The notes below the pieces were generated by a model. It saw only the letters and a program-made list of their open reading frames with translations. It did not search any database and was not told the origin of the DNA. Below are positions 22,893-32,474 of a stretch of DNA of 49,392 nt, piece after piece. The stretch comes from RGDT01 sp964630925 (GTDB lineage Bacteria; Planctomycetota; Planctomycetia; Gemmatales; Gemmataceae). The position numbers and the translations under genes are program-made. Where the stretch lies: contig CAZVZK010000079.1 of NCBI GenBank assembly GCA_964630925.1, forward strand, positions 1-49,392, in the 5' to 3' direction. Each line of letters opens with the position of its first letter. Position 1 is the first letter of the stretch.

Positions 22893-25632
22893 GCCCCGCC
22901 CTCCCCCGTGTTTCGCCGCCCCTCTCCGGGCCCGCCTCGATGCCCGCGCCACGCCACGGCCCCGGCAGGCCGGGCAGCAGCCGGCGCATCCTGGCCCGCA
23001 GCCCGCGGCCGAGCTTCCACGGCCGCAACGCGCCCGGCTCCCTGCCGAGCGCGTCGTGTGCCAGGGCCCTGTCGTCGGCCCTGCCCCAGAGGGCGGCCAT
23101 GCCCCGCGGGTCGTCGGTGTAGACCGTGCAGGAGTGGCGGCCCCGGCTGCAGGAGACGTAGGCCGCCTCCGCGCTCAACGCCGGAAACGACTCGCGCCCC
23201 ATCGCCACCAGGACGACGTCCTCGGTCATGCCCTGCGCGGAGTGCGACGTCGAGCAATATCCGTGCCTCAGGTGGAGCCCCTCCCCGGGCGCCAGCGTCC
23301 GCCTCAGCCCCGAGGCCGTCCGCAGCAGGACGGCACCCTCCCCCGTGAAGCCCTCCACCGTCAACGCCGTGCCGTTGTCCACACGCGCCCCCTCCAGGCT
23401 CGTGACGCCCGCCGTCGCCCGCACCCTGTCGCCCGGCGCCAGGCGGATCGTGCCGCGCCGGCACACCTGGAACAGCGCCGGCGGCGTGTCGTCGGGCACG
23501 GACGCCAGCGGCGCCTCCTGCCCGGCGCGGAAGCCGGCGCCGGGCCTCACGAAGCGGGCCACCAGATCGGCGTCGTCGCGCGGGTTGGCGGCGCGCTCGG
23601 CCTCGGTCCAGTGCAGCGGCTCCAGGCGCGGCAGCCCGCGCTCGCCGGCGCCGATGACCCCCTCCGCCTTGAGGAACTCGCGCACACGTCCCGTGATGGC
23701 GTCGCCCTGCGCGTGGGTGGGGCTGACGGCCAGGACGCCCCTGCCCGCCCTCACCGCCCCGACGTAGTCCCGCGCCACCGCGTCGTGCAGCCCGGCGGGG
23801 CCGTCCAACTCCCTCACCCAGCCCAGGCTTTCCAGGGTCGAGAGCGCTGAGGCCGCGTCGCCCCGAGCCAGCGCCGCTACGGCGTCCTTGTAGACGCCCG
23901 ACTGGCGGCGGATCTCCGAGACCGTCACGCCCCCGACCCCGGCACGTCGCAGCAGGCCCAGCGCGTCGCCGGCGGGCACGCTCTTGTGCTGCGCCCGGTC
24001 CCCGGAGAACACCAGGCGCGCCCCCAGCCCCTCGGCCACGTCCACGAGCCGGCGCAGGTCGCGCGTGCCGACCAGGCCGGCCTCGTCCACCCACACCAGA
24101 CCGCCCCGCGCCGAGGATTGGAACGCTCCGTCGCGGAGGAAGCGGGCCAGCGTGTCCGCCCTCCCCCCGAAGCCCTCGGCGCGGAGGACGCCGCGGGAGG
24201 CGGCCGCCGTGGGCGCCAGCACCACCCAGGGGCAGGACAGGCCCGCCAGCGCCGCCCTCATCAGGGTCGTCTTGCCCGTGCCCGCCACCCCGCGGATGAG
24301 CGGCAGGACGCGGCCCCTGGAGCCCCACACCGCCTCGACGGCGGCCGCCTGCGTGGCCGACAGCCCGGCCAGCAGCGCGGCACGCCCTTCCGCCGGCGGG
24401 CCGGCAGGCCGGCAGGCGCCCATGCCGGCCAGCGCGAACGCCGCCACGCGGGCCTCGTCCTCCAACGCCTGGCGTGTGGCCAGGAGCGTGTCGGGTCCGT
24501 CGCCGCGCCGGACGACGTCGGGGTGGGCGGCCAGCTCCCCGCGCAGGCGTTCGGGCGTGACGGCGCCGAGGCCGCGGCGCAGGGCGTGGGTCATCAGCTC
24601 GCGCACCGTGAAGGCACTCTTGCGCTCCGACAGGTGCCACAGCGCCCACGAGAGCGCCTCGCGTGAGCGGTCCTGTGCGGGGGCGGGCTCGCGGATCGAT
24701 TTCGCGGCCGTGTGCAGGACGGCGCCCCACTCCCCTCCGGATACGCGCGAGCGCCAGTGGTCCGTGAGGCACTCCCAGGTCATCGGCGGCAACTTCCTCT
24801 CGCGGGTGCGCGCCCCCAGGCCGCCCTTGGCCTCGGGGGAGATGGCGGCGTGCGGGTCGCCGAGCGCCTCCCGCTTGCGCCGGGTCAGCTCGGCGGCGAC
24901 CGCCTCGATCTTGCGTGTCCGCTGACTGAACTCCGAGACGACACGCCCGGGGACGCCGACGACGCGGAAGGTGTCGCCGGCGGCCTCCACCTCGTAGCCG
25001 AGCCGCGTCATGTGGGACGCGAGGCGAGAGTTCAGGAGGGCCGTGTAGTAGGGCCGCGCCTCCCTCGCGCCGTTGCCGGCGAAGGGCTGGAGCTGTAGCG
25101 CCTTCATCCGCCCCTCCTCGGGGTCGAGCGTGGCGTTGAAGCAGAGGAAGTGGACGTGCGGCTGCACATCGACCTTCGATCCGACGGGGCGCGAGGTGAG
25201 ATGGACGATCCCGGCGTAGCAGAGGTTCCCGGTGCGCCTGTCCGTGTCGCGTCCGCCCACGCGGACCCGCGTGTGGGCGTCCCGCTCGATCTCCTCCATG
25301 ACCTCACGCCCCGCGCGTTCCAGGACCTCGGGCAGGATGCGGGCGTCTAGGCCCAGCGCCATCAGGACGCCAAGGTCCTTGGGGCCGTCGACGGTGACAT
25401 CGTAGCCCGCCCTCCTCTCCGCCTTGCGCCCCGGCGTGAGCCTCTCCCCCGTGAGGGGGTGGAGGCCGTCGCAGAGGCGGCGGAACTGCGCCTCGTCGAA
25501 CTCCCCCAGCCCCAGCGCCTCGGCCAGTTTGCCGCCGAAGAACGCCCTCGGTCCCTCGCCCTCGATGTAGTAATCCGGCGTGTAGTAGGCCTTGGCCTGG
25601 GCGGCGAACTTCAGGACGGTGAAGTTGATCAT
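22882..25632 (-). CDS. MobF-family conjugative relaxase/helicase (TrwC/TraI type)
   Basis: A 916-residue relaxase that nicks the transfer origin and unwinds the transferred strand. The N-terminal relaxase domain has clustered tyrosines (AKAYYTPDYY, residues about 13-22) and the metal-binding HVH (about 160) in VQPHVHFLCFN. The helicase domain has Walker A GVAGTGKTTLM (about 450), Walker B VWVDEAGLV (about 514), FSGDRAQHKSV, and motifs VI-like near AYVSCSRGRHSCTVY. It is slightly shorter than TrwC/TraI. The start MINFTVLK is chosen by comparison with other MobF proteins; the upstream ribosome site is weak and further ATGs lie 9-12 bases upstream. A hairpin-rich region begins about 95 bases upstream, the usual place for oriT. 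Confidence 0.92.
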   Translation of the reverse strand: MINFTVLKFAAQAKAYYTPDYYIEGEGPRAFFGGKLAEALGLGEFDEAQFRRLCDGLHPLTGERLTPGRKAERRAGYDVTVDGPKDLGVLMALGLDARILPEVLERAGREVMEEIERDAHTRVRVGGRDTDRRTGNLCYAGIVHLTSRPVGSKVDVQPHVHFLCFNATLDPEEGRMKALQLQPFAGNGAREARPYYTALLNSRLASHMTRLGYEVEAAGDTFRVVGVPGRVVSEFSQRTRKIEAVAAELTRRKREALGDPHAAISPEAKGGLGARTRERKLPPMTWECLTDHWRSRVSGGEWGAVLHTAAKSIREPAPAQDRSREALSWALWHLSERKSAFTVRELMTHALRRGLGAVTPERLRGELAAHPDVVRRGDGPDTLLATRQALEDEARVAAFALAGMGACRPAGPPAEGRAALLAGLSATQAAAVEAVWGSRGRVLPLIRGVAGTGKTTLMRAALAGLSCPWVVLAPTAAASRGVLRAEGFGGRADTLARFLRDGAFQSSARGGLVWVDEAGLVGTRDLRRLVDVAEGLGARLVFSGDRAQHKSVPAGDALGLLRRAGVGGVTVSEIRRQSGVYKDAVAALARGDAASALSTLESLGWVRELDGPAGLHDAVARDYVGAVRAGRGVLAVSPTHAQGDAITGRVREFLKAEGVIGAGERGLPRLEPLHWTEAERAANPRDDADLVARFVRPGAGFRAGQEAPLASVPDDTPPALFQVCRRGTIRLAPGDRVRATAGVTSLEGARVDNGTALTVEGFTGEGAVLLRTASGLRRTLAPGEGLHLRHGYCSTSHSAQGMTEDVVLVAMGRESFPALSAEAAYVSCSRGRHSCTVYTDDPRGMAALWGRADDRALAHDALGREPGALRPWKLGRGLRARMRRLLPGLPGPWRGAGIEAGPERGGETRGRAGHAR

Positions 25633-25726
25633 GCAGCCCATCATGTCACGCCGGGACACGGGCACGCAATCCGACGCGGGGAATGCCGCGGGGAATTGGC
25701 AATCGGAAGTTTCAATAGACCCCACC

Positions 25727-25846
25727 CCTCCCCCGAGGGGAGGCCACGGCGCCGGGCCGTGTTTCCCGGCGAAACCCCATGCCGGACAAGGGGTTAGTGG
25801 CCGCACGGAGATCCGGCAGGACGGCACGCCAGTCAGCCGGCTGACT
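25727..25846. other. Hairpin cluster upstream of the relaxase: candidate oriT/control region
   Basis: Four inverted repeats in 120 bases: CCTCCCC-CGA-GGGGAGG (25727-25743), CACGGC-N5-GCCGTG (25745-25761), AACCCC-N11-GGGGTT (25773-25795), and a perfect 16-bp palindrome AGTCAGCCGGCTGACT (25831-25846). They lie between the leftward relaxase gene and the rightward ParD-like/ParA genes, where MobF plasmids commonly place oriT and relaxase regulation. No known nick sequence is recognised. The remaining 25847-26056 has only GC-rich palindromes. Confidence 0.55.
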
Positions 25847-25968
25847 CCGGGGCGGGCCCCATTGCGGGCGGCCCGGCCGGGCGGCATGCCCGGATGCCGG
25901 GCTCCTGGCCGGCCTCCCCCAGGCCCCCGCCGGCGGGCACACCGGCCGCCGCGCCGGGCTGCCCGCAT

Positions 25969-25990
25969 GCCTGCCGGCCTGCCGGCAGGC
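25969..25990. repeat. Inverted repeat GCCTGCCGG / CCGGCAGGC, copy 1
   Basis: Perfect 9-bp arms with a 4-base loop, between the relaxase and the ParD-like gene. The same arms with a 12-base loop occur at 46531-46560, near the origin. A shared binding site, for example for a partition protein, is possible. Confidence 0.55.
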
Positions 25991-26056
25991 ACGGGGCCGT
26001 TGACCGGGGGATTGGTGCGGTGGTATGGTCGGGCGGAACGAGTAGATGGAGGACGT

Positions 26057-26218
26057 ATGGAAGTGAAGCTACACCCCGACATGGAGAGGCTCGTCCGCGA
26101 GATCGCCGACGGCGGCGAGTTCCGCGACGAGGCGGAGGTCCTCACCGAGGCGCTGTACCTGCTCTGGCAACAGCTCCCGGAGGCGCCGGCGGCCCGACGT
26201 GCCGGCGGGCACGCCTGA
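26057..26218 (+). CDS. ParD-like ribbon-helix-helix protein (53 aa)
   Basis: A 53-residue protein (MEVKLHPDMERLVREIADGG, then FRDEAEVLTEALYLL). It matches the ParD/CopG ribbon-helix-helix pattern: an N-terminal strand, a helix, an Asp/Glu turn and a second helix. GATGGAGGACGT upstream gives a good ribosome site. ParD antitoxins usually precede a ParE toxin, but no toxin frame follows. It may instead be an autoregulator or a small component of the partition locus just downstream. Confidence 0.7.
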   Translation: MEVKLHPDMERLVREIADGGEFRDEAEVLTEALYLLWQQLPEAPAARRAGGHA

Positions 26219-26326
26219 CCGCCGGCACGCCGGCACGCGCCGGCGCCCGGCATGGGGCCGGCCGGCGTGTCCGCCGGACGCAAAGAGTGCTTGCGTGCCG
26301 GCGCGGGAGGCGCTAACGTCGCCGGC
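26219..26326. promoter_or_regulatory. Control/centromere-like region before parA
   Basis: 108 bases rich in GCCGGC-type repeats, with an inverted repeat ACGCAA (26278-26283) / TTGCGT (26291-26296). For ParA plus ribbon-helix-helix systems the centromere often lies just upstream of parA, so this is a candidate partition site. Confidence 0.4.
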
Positions 26327-27013
26327 ATGATCATCGCTGTGTGCAACATCAAGGGGGGCGTGGGCAAGAGCACCCTGGCCGTCCACCTGGCGGCCTGGCT
26401 GCGGGGGAGGGGCAGGAGCGTCACGCTCGCCGACTGCGACCCCCAGCGCAGCTCCAGCGGCTGGGCGCGCGAGGCCGAGCCCGGCCTCAACTGCGTGTGC
26501 CTGGCCGACGCCGACGCGGTCCTCAACGAGCTGCCTGCGCTGGACGCCGAGGCGGACTTCGTGATCTGCGACGGCCCCGGCAGCAACACGGAGACGAGCA
26601 GGGCCATCATGCTGCGCTGCCACAGGGCCGTCGTGCCCGTCAAGGCCTCCATGCTGGAGGCGCGGGCGCTGGCGCAGGCCGCCGAGGTCCTGCTCCAGGC
26701 CAGGGACATCAGGAGGGGGCCGCCGGAGGCCGTCATCGTCCTCAGCATGGTGGGCCGCAACTACCGCCTCACGCAGGACATGCGCGAGGCGGCGGCGCTG
26801 CTGAAACTGCCCATCGCGCGGACGCCGCTGACGCTGCGCCAGGCCTACGCCGACGCGCCGGGGCAGGGGGGCGTCGTCTGGCGCCTAGGCTCCAGGGCCA
26901 GGGACGCCGCACGCGAGGCCGAGGCGCTCTGCCGCGAGCTCGCACCCGAGGGCCTCAAGAAAGGGCGCGCCAAGGTCAATGAGACAAAAGAGGAGGGCGG
27001 CCGGCATGGCTGA
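26327..27013 (+). CDS. parA: ParA-family partition ATPase
   Basis: A 228-residue ParA/MinD-type ATPase that moves plasmid copies apart. The deviant Walker A is KGGVGKST (residues 9-16), motif A' is LADCDPQRSSSGW (about 33-45), and Walker B is ADFVICDGPG (about 80-89). The protein is short and lacks an N-terminal DNA-binding domain, as in type Ib partition systems. GGGAGG is rather far from the ATG. The 3' end overlaps the next gene, which encodes the expected small DNA-binding partner. Confidence 0.92.
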   Translation: MIIAVCNIKGGVGKSTLAVHLAAWLRGRGRSVTLADCDPQRSSSGWAREAEPGLNCVCLADADAVLNELPALDAEADFVICDGPGSNTETSRAIMLRCHRAVVPVKASMLEARALAQAAEVLLQARDIRRGPPEAVIVLSMVGRNYRLTQDMREAAALLKLPIARTPLTLRQAYADAPGQGGVVWRLGSRARDAAREAEALCRELAPEGLKKGRAKVNETKEEGGRHG

Positions 27014-27293
27014 GAGGAGGAGTTTGGCGGAGGGGATCACGCCGACGCCGGAGGAGAGGGCGAAGGAGAAGGCGTTCGTCTACGGGCAGGGCAGGGCGCC
27101 GGCGGCCGAGGCGGGCAGGCCCCACGGCAAGGTCATGCGCGTGGACCTGCACACCCGCGTCAGCCAGGACCTCGCCGCCGCGTTGAAGCGTGTCTCCCTC
27201 GAACGGCAGCTCGCCGGGGAGCCGACCAGCGCCGTCCAGGAGATCGTCGAGGAGGCCCTCGGCGCCTGGATGGAGGCCCACCGCCCGCGCTGA
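27006..27293 (+). CDS. ParA partner, ribbon-helix-helix centromere-binding protein
   Basis: A 95-residue protein overlapping parA by 8 bases, with AGGAGGGCGG before its ATG. The first half is basic and flexible. The second half (VMRVDLHTRVSQDLAAALKRV, then PTSAVQEIVEEALGAWME) has the strand-helix-helix pattern of a ribbon-helix-helix domain. This is the usual gene order and size for the ParB-equivalent of type Ib systems. It would bind the nearby centromere site and stimulate ParA. It converges with the giant glycosyltransferase gene with only 18 bases between. Confidence 0.8.
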   Translation: MAERRSLAEGITPTPEERAKEKAFVYGQGRAPAAEAGRPHGKVMRVDLHTRVSQDLAAALKRVSLERQLAGEPTSAVQEIVEEALGAWMEAHRPR

Positions 27294-27311
27294 GGGCCGC
27301 CGGGGCGCTGG

Positions 27312-30300
27312 TCACCTGGGCGTGCCGCCTGGCGGAGGATCCGGCGGGAGGAACACGCCGTCCCTGGCCCCGCGCATGCCGCGCAGCCTGTCCAGGGCGT
27401 CCTTGACGCGCCCGTCGTGCGGGCACAGCGACGCGGCGTCCTCCAACTGCCGCTCGGCGCCTTCGAGGTCGCCGGACCGCTCCAGGGCGGAGGCGTGCAT
27501 CAGGCGGACGCCGGGGTCGGAGGGGTGGGCGGACGCCGCGCCGCCCAGCAGCGCCGCCGCGCCGGCCACGTCGCCGGAGTCGAGCAGCGCCTTGCCGCGC
27601 CACCACGCCGGCTCGCCCGCGGGCCCGGCAGTGCGGGCCATCCCCTCCAGCACGGGCCCCAGCTCCCCCCACCGCGCCTGCGAGCAGAGCAGCCCCGCGA
27701 GGCCCGACCAGGGCGGGCGCCACAGGGGGGCCTCGGCGCAGGCGCGGCGCCACTGGGCCTCGGCGTCGGCGAGCTCGCCCAGCTCCAGGCAGACGCGGGC
27801 CAGCTCGTGCCGCGCCATGAAGGTGCGCAGGCCCTCGGAGACGCTGCGGAACATCCCCCCGCCCTCGGCGCCGTCGATCAGGCCCAGGAACGTGGCCTTC
27901 GCGCCCTGGTTGTCGCCCCCGGCGGCACGCAGCCGTCCCTCCCTCAGGAGCAGCTCGGGGTCGCCGGGGCACACGCGCAGGCCCAGCAGCGCCGCGTCCA
28001 GGGCGTCGCGGGGCCGGCCCATCTCGAGCAGCGCCCTGACACGCAGGGAGTGGAGCTTGCGGACGATGGAGTCATTCGGCGACGACAGGCGCAGGCACAG
28101 GTGAAGGGATCGCAGAGCCCCTTGTGGGTCGCCCGTGTCGAGGGCCATCTGGGCGAGGTAGAAGAGGGTGAACGGCTCGTCGCCCATGTCCAGGTGCTGC
28201 GCCCTCAGGATACGCAGGTCGCGCTCCAGCTTCCTGCCGCGCAGCGCCGGGTCCACGTATCCGGTGTGGTCGACGGTCACGTCGGCCTCCCGCACCCCGG
28301 CGTCCCCGCGTTTGAGGGAGGGGAGGATCTGCTCGTGGATGCGGTACTCCCACCGCGCGTGCGGCCCGTTGCGGAACAGGCGCACGTGGTCCACGAGGGT
28401 GGCGTTCCCCGTCTCGTCGGGCAGGCACCGGCACTTCATGCTGAAGGCCAGGTTCTCGTCGGGCAGCGCCTCCAACAGCGCCTTCAGCTTCCCGCGGTTC
28501 TCGTCGTCCAGCCTGTCGTCGGCGTCCAGCCAGAAGATCCATTCCCTGTCCGCGTGCCTCAGGCACTCGTTGCGTGCCGCCGAGAAGTCGTCCACCCAAA
28601 CGAAGTGGTGCACCTCCGCGCCCTTGGAGAGCGCGATCTCGACGGTGCGGTCCTTCGAGCCGGTGTCCAGCACGACCACCTGGGGGAACAGGCCGCCGGC
28701 GCTGTCGATGCACGCCCCGATGTTGGCCTCCTCGTCCCTGGCGATGACGCACAGGGCGGCGCCCGGCTTGAGCGCCCTCACCACCACGGGCGTGTCCGGG
28801 GCGCGGGCGCCCCTGCGTGCCAGGACGTTGACGAAGGCGCGCCCGTCGGCCGCGGGCAGGGCGCGGATCAGGCCGTCCACGTCCGCGTGGACGGGGTGCC
28901 CGTTGCGCTCGTCGAGGGCCTCGAAGGTGTAGCCCCTGGCCGACAGCCAGGACAGCAGCCGCGGCGCGGGCGTGCCCGCCGCCTCCAGCCCCCACGGCCA
29001 CAGCTCGAACAGGAGCGCCGCGTCGGGCGACCGCGCCAGGGTGCGCTCCAGCCCCGCCAGCGCCAGCCCCTCGGCCCCCTGCACGTCCAGCTTGATCAGC
29101 GACACCGGGCCGGCGTCCGCGAGCAGGCCGTCCAGGCGTGCGGCCCTGACCCGGACGGAGGCCCTGCCGCCCGCGCCGGGGATGACCCTGTGGTCGCCCT
29201 GGTTGTCGGGGGAGAGGGACAGATCCAGCTCGCCGTCGTGGTCGGAGGCGGCGACGGGCAGGACCGTGACGTTGGTGTGCCCGTTGCGCTCGACGTTCGC
29301 ACGCAGCAGCGCGAGGTTGCCGGGCTCGGGCTCCACGGCGAAGACCCTGCCCGAGGGCCCCACGAGGTGGGCCAGGCGCAGCGTGTAGACGCCGACGTTG
29401 GCGCCCACGTCGATCACCGTGTCGCCGGGGCGCACGAGCCGGCGGAGGGCGGATAGCGCCAGGTGCTCGTAGGGCTCGCCCTCCAGCAGGGGGCGGCTCA
29501 CCCACAGGTCACGCGCCGGGTCGTGCAGCGCCATCCCCTGCCCGTTCACCACGGCCACGAACGGGCCGGACGCGACGGGCGTGGGGGCGTCGGCCGCCTC
29601 GGCTCGCGAGCCGAGGGCGGGGGCAGGAGCGCCGGCGAGCCGGCGGACGGGCCTGTGGCGGAGGCGGCGCAGGGCCGACTCAACGGCGTCCAGCGTGTGA
29701 CCCCAGGTCAGGCCCTGCTCGACCCGCTCATGGCCGGCCCTCCCGCGTTTCCCGCGTTCGTCCGGGCTGAAGGCGGCCTCGCGGAGGATGAGGGCCAGGG
29801 CGCCCACGTCGGGCTCGGCCAGCCAGGGCGTGCCGCAAGTCTCCATGCCCCCCGCCTTCCGCTCCTTGAAATCGACACGCCGCGCCGGCACGAGCCAGCC
29901 GACGGTGTCGTCCACGAAGTCGAGGCAGGCCCCCATGCCGGTGGCGATGACGGGGAGGCCGGAGGACATCGCCTCGGCGAGGGGGAGGCCGAAGCCCTCG
30001 CCCCGGTAGGGAAGCGCCAGCACGTCGCAGGCGGCGTACAGCGACGCCATCTCGGCGTCGGCCATGTCGCCGTCGAGGGTGAGCACCTCGGGGTTGCCGG
30101 CCACGCCCTGGAAGGCGCGGATGTCCTCGTCGGCGGTCTGTCCGCGGTAGAAGGAGGAGGCGCCCACGCCCTTGACCACGAGGCACACGTCGTCGGTGGA
30201 GCGGAAGGCCCTGCCGTACGCCGACAGCAGCACGTCGAAGCCCTTCCTGAAGATCGTCCCGCCCACGTAGAGGAACTTCACCGCCTTCCGTGTGGGCAGG

Positions 30301-32474
30301 CCCATCGGCTCGACGCCCGGCCTGAACAGCGTGTGGTCGGCGCCCAGCGGGACGACACGCGCCCTGTCCTCGGGCACGCCCGCGTCGAGGAACGCCTGCC
30401 TGACCGCGGACGTCGGCGCCCACACCTCATCGACCTGCGCCAGGATGGGCAGCCACGCCTTGGGGATGCTGCCGAACTCCCACGGCTGCATCAGCACCCA
30501 GTGCCCCGACGCCGGGGGCGTGGGGTCGGGCGGCCAGGCGTGGCGTACGGTCACCGGCGCGTGGCCGCCGGCCTTGCACAGCGCCGCCAGGGCGTCGGCC
30601 TCGGGCCCGGGCGCGACGCGCGGGCCGGCGGACCTCACCTCACGCGCCAGGACGCGGTGGCCGCGTGCCCCCAGGCCCAGCGCCACGCGCCTGTTGACGT
30701 GGGCCAGGGAGGCGACCTCGAAGAACGGCCCCTCCAGCGCCACCACGAGCGAGCCGGGCAGGGGGGGCTCGGCCTGTGCCTGGGCGTCGGCGGCCCACGG
30801 CTCGACGGGGATGACGCCCGGCGCGGCCGTCGCCAGCAGACGCCTGTCGGCGGCGTGGCGGGCCGCCGCCTCACGGAGGCCGGCGTCGCCGTACGCCTGG
30901 AAGAGGGCGCGGGCGGCCGCCGCGTCGAAGGGGTCGGCGTCCACCGCCGCCCGCAGGTGGTTGGCGGCGTCGGCCGGCCTGCCGGCCCCGCCGAGGGCGC
31001 GGCCGAGCCCGCGCCGCGTGCCGGGGGCGTCGGGCCAGGCCAGGGCCGCCTCGTGGTGGTGGGCGAGCTCGCCCGTGACGGACGCCAGCAGCGTGTGCAG
31101 GCGCCAGCGTACGAGCCGCGTCCTCTCCGCGTCCCGCGCGGCCGGGTCGCCGGGGTGGCGGATCGAGGCACGCTGCCACGCCATCCGGAAGTGGCCGAAC
31201 GAGGGGTCGGGCAGCGGCCACATCGCCTCGTCCGCCGGGACGCCGCGCTCCAGCAGGGACGTGAGCAATCGCCTGGCGCCGTCGGCGGCCACGTCCGGCC
31301 TGCCCACCCGGTGCATCGCCTCCACGAGGCCGAGGGCCGCCAGCACCGACGAGGGCGCCAGCCCGAGGCCGGCGTGCAGGGGGGGCACGGCACGGCCCGC
31401 GTCCTGGGCGCCTGTCAGCGCCGCCAGGGCCAGGGCCGCCCACGGCACGCCCGCCCCGAGCGCGGCCTCCAGATCGGCGGGTAATGAGTCGTCCGCCGGG
31501 TGCTGCGCCCCCAGCGCCTGCCACGAACGCAGGAGCAACTTCTCGTGGGCGGGCATCGGCGTCAGCGCCGCGTGACGCGCCTTGATCGCGTCCCACTCGG
31601 ACTCGATGACGCCCTTCAGCCGCCCCCACTCATCCGCCCAGGAGCGTTCGCGGGCCAGGGCGTCGCCGCGTGCGGCAACGGCGGTGCGTCCCGCCTCGTC
31701 GTCGAGGTGGCGCCCGATGACGGCCTCGAAGTCGTCCTCGCCGTAATAGGCGCAGTGGACGCCGTCCTCCCAGACCCCCCGCATCTCGGGGTTGCCGCGC
31801 TCCTGGAGGACGAGGCAGCCGTGGGAGGCGGCCTCGGCGACGCGCTGGTTCTCCTCCCCGTGCAGCGAGCGGTTGAAGACGATCCTGGCGCGGAGCAGCA
31901 GGCGGCGGTAGTCGTCGCCGAAGACGCCCGTGGCGATGACGACCTTCCGCCCCGGCGAGAGACGCGCGAGACGCATGAGCCACGGGAGGCGCTCGCCCTG
32001 CACGGCCGGGTTGAGGCTGCCGACGAACAGCACGTCGATGTCGCGGGCCGGCGCGGCTTCAGGGAGGGCAGCGTCGAAGGGCGGGCGCAGGCCGAACATC
32101 CGTGCCTCGCGCACGTGGGCGTGGCCGGCGGCGGTGAGGGCGTGCGTGCCGGCGCGGTCGGAGAAGACCAGGGCGCAGCGCGGCAGGGCCAGCGTGAGGA
32201 GCGGCCACTGCAAGGCCCAGTCCGGCGCCAGCGCCACCAGCGGCAGCGGCGCGTCCCAGACCCACGGCGGCAGCGACGGGTACGACAGGTCGAGCAGCGC
32301 GTAGTCCGGACGCCAGCCGTCGGGGAGGCGTGCGAGCAGGGCCTCGTAGGCCGGGCAGTCGGCCCAGGGGACGCCGCCGGGGCCGACAACGTGGCAATGG
32401 CCGGCCGCCACCTCGCCCTCCCATGCGAGGGCGCGTCCGGCGTTGGACGGGCAGGCGATGTACCGGAGGGGCAT
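27312..32474 (-). CDS. Giant multidomain glycosyltransferase/FkbM methyltransferase/TPR protein
   Basis: A 1,720-residue cytoplasmic protein combining several sugar-modifying domains. Residues about 1-320: a CgeB-like glycosyltransferase (VLFVGSLNPAVQGERLPWL; EAASHGCLVLQERGNPEM). About 350-560: helical TPR-like units. About 570-930: a GT4-type glycosyltransferase (KFLYVGGTIFRKGFDVLLSAY; EGFGLPLAEAMSSGLPVIATG). About 1010-1180: an FkbM-type methyltransferase (VIDVGANVGVYTLRLAH; KLDVQGAEG). About 1235-1400: a GT2 glycosyltransferase (CVIARDEEANI; LDTGSKDRTVEIA; WIFWLDADDRLDDE). About 1435-1720: TPR repeats. AGGAGA precedes the ATG. Such proteins decorate surface glycans or glycoproteins; the giant surface-type Rhs protein next door is a possible target, which is inference. 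Confidence 0.9.
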   Translation of the reverse strand: MPLRYIACPSNAGRALAWEGEVAAGHCHVVGPGGVPWADCPAYEALLARLPDGWRPDYALLDLSYPSLPPWVWDAPLPLVALAPDWALQWPLLTLALPRCALVFSDRAGTHALTAAGHAHVREARMFGLRPPFDAALPEAAPARDIDVLFVGSLNPAVQGERLPWLMRLARLSPGRKVVIATGVFGDDYRRLLLRARIVFNRSLHGEENQRVAEAASHGCLVLQERGNPEMRGVWEDGVHCAYYGEDDFEAVIGRHLDDEAGRTAVAARGDALARERSWADEWGRLKGVIESEWDAIKARHAALTPMPAHEKLLLRSWQALGAQHPADDSLPADLEAALGAGVPWAALALAALTGAQDAGRAVPPLHAGLGLAPSSVLAALGLVEAMHRVGRPDVAADGARRLLTSLLERGVPADEAMWPLPDPSFGHFRMAWQRASIRHPGDPAARDAERTRLVRWRLHTLLASVTGELAHHHEAALAWPDAPGTRRGLGRALGGAGRPADAANHLRAAVDADPFDAAAARALFQAYGDAGLREAAARHAADRRLLATAAPGVIPVEPWAADAQAQAEPPLPGSLVVALEGPFFEVASLAHVNRRVALGLGARGHRVLAREVRSAGPRVAPGPEADALAALCKAGGHAPVTVRHAWPPDPTPPASGHWVLMQPWEFGSIPKAWLPILAQVDEVWAPTSAVRQAFLDAGVPEDRARVVPLGADHTLFRPGVEPMGLPTRKAVKFLYVGGTIFRKGFDVLLSAYGRAFRSTDDVCLVVKGVGASSFYRGQTADEDIRAFQGVAGNPEVLTLDGDMADAEMASLYAACDVLALPYRGEGFGLPLAEAMSSGLPVIATGMGACLDFVDDTVGWLVPARRVDFKERKAGGMETCGTPWLAEPDVGALALILREAAFSPDERGKRGRAGHERVEQGLTWGHTLDAVESALRRLRHRPVRRLAGAPAPALGSRAEAADAPTPVASGPFVAVVNGQGMALHDPARDLWVSRPLLEGEPYEHLALSALRRLVRPGDTVIDVGANVGVYTLRLAHLVGPSGRVFAVEPEPGNLALLRANVERNGHTNVTVLPVAASDHDGELDLSLSPDNQGDHRVIPGAGGRASVRVRAARLDGLLADAGPVSLIKLDVQGAEGLALAGLERTLARSPDAALLFELWPWGLEAAGTPAPRLLSWLSARGYTFEALDERNGHPVHADVDGLIRALPAADGRAFVNVLARRGARAPDTPVVVRALKPGAALCVIARDEEANIGACIDSAGGLFPQVVVLDTGSKDRTVEIALSKGAEVHHFVWVDDFSAARNECLRHADREWIFWLDADDRLDDENRGKLKALLEALPDENLAFSMKCRCLPDETGNATLVDHVRLFRNGPHARWEYRIHEQILPSLKRGDAGVREADVTVDHTGYVDPALRGRKLERDLRILRAQHLDMGDEPFTLFYLAQMALDTGDPQGALRSLHLCLRLSSPNDSIVRKLHSLRVRALLEMGRPRDALDAALLGLRVCPGDPELLLREGRLRAAGGDNQGAKATFLGLIDGAEGGGMFRSVSEGLRTFMARHELARVCLELGELADAEAQWRRACAEAPLWRPPWSGLAGLLCSQARWGELGPVLEGMARTAGPAGEPAWWRGKALLDSGDVAGAAALLGGAASAHPSDPGVRLMHASALERSGDLEGAERQLEDAASLCPHDGRVKDALDRLRGMRGARDGVFLPPDPPPGGTPR

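Noticed and set aside
26057..26326. ParDE toxin-antitoxin pair
   Set aside because: The ParD-like gene is followed by GC-rich repeats and parA; no ParE-like frame is present.
29463..31484. A 673-codon plus-strand frame inside the giant glycosyltransferase gene
   Set aside because: The minus-strand frame carries clear domains; this frame has only low-complexity Gly/Arg/Val sequence.
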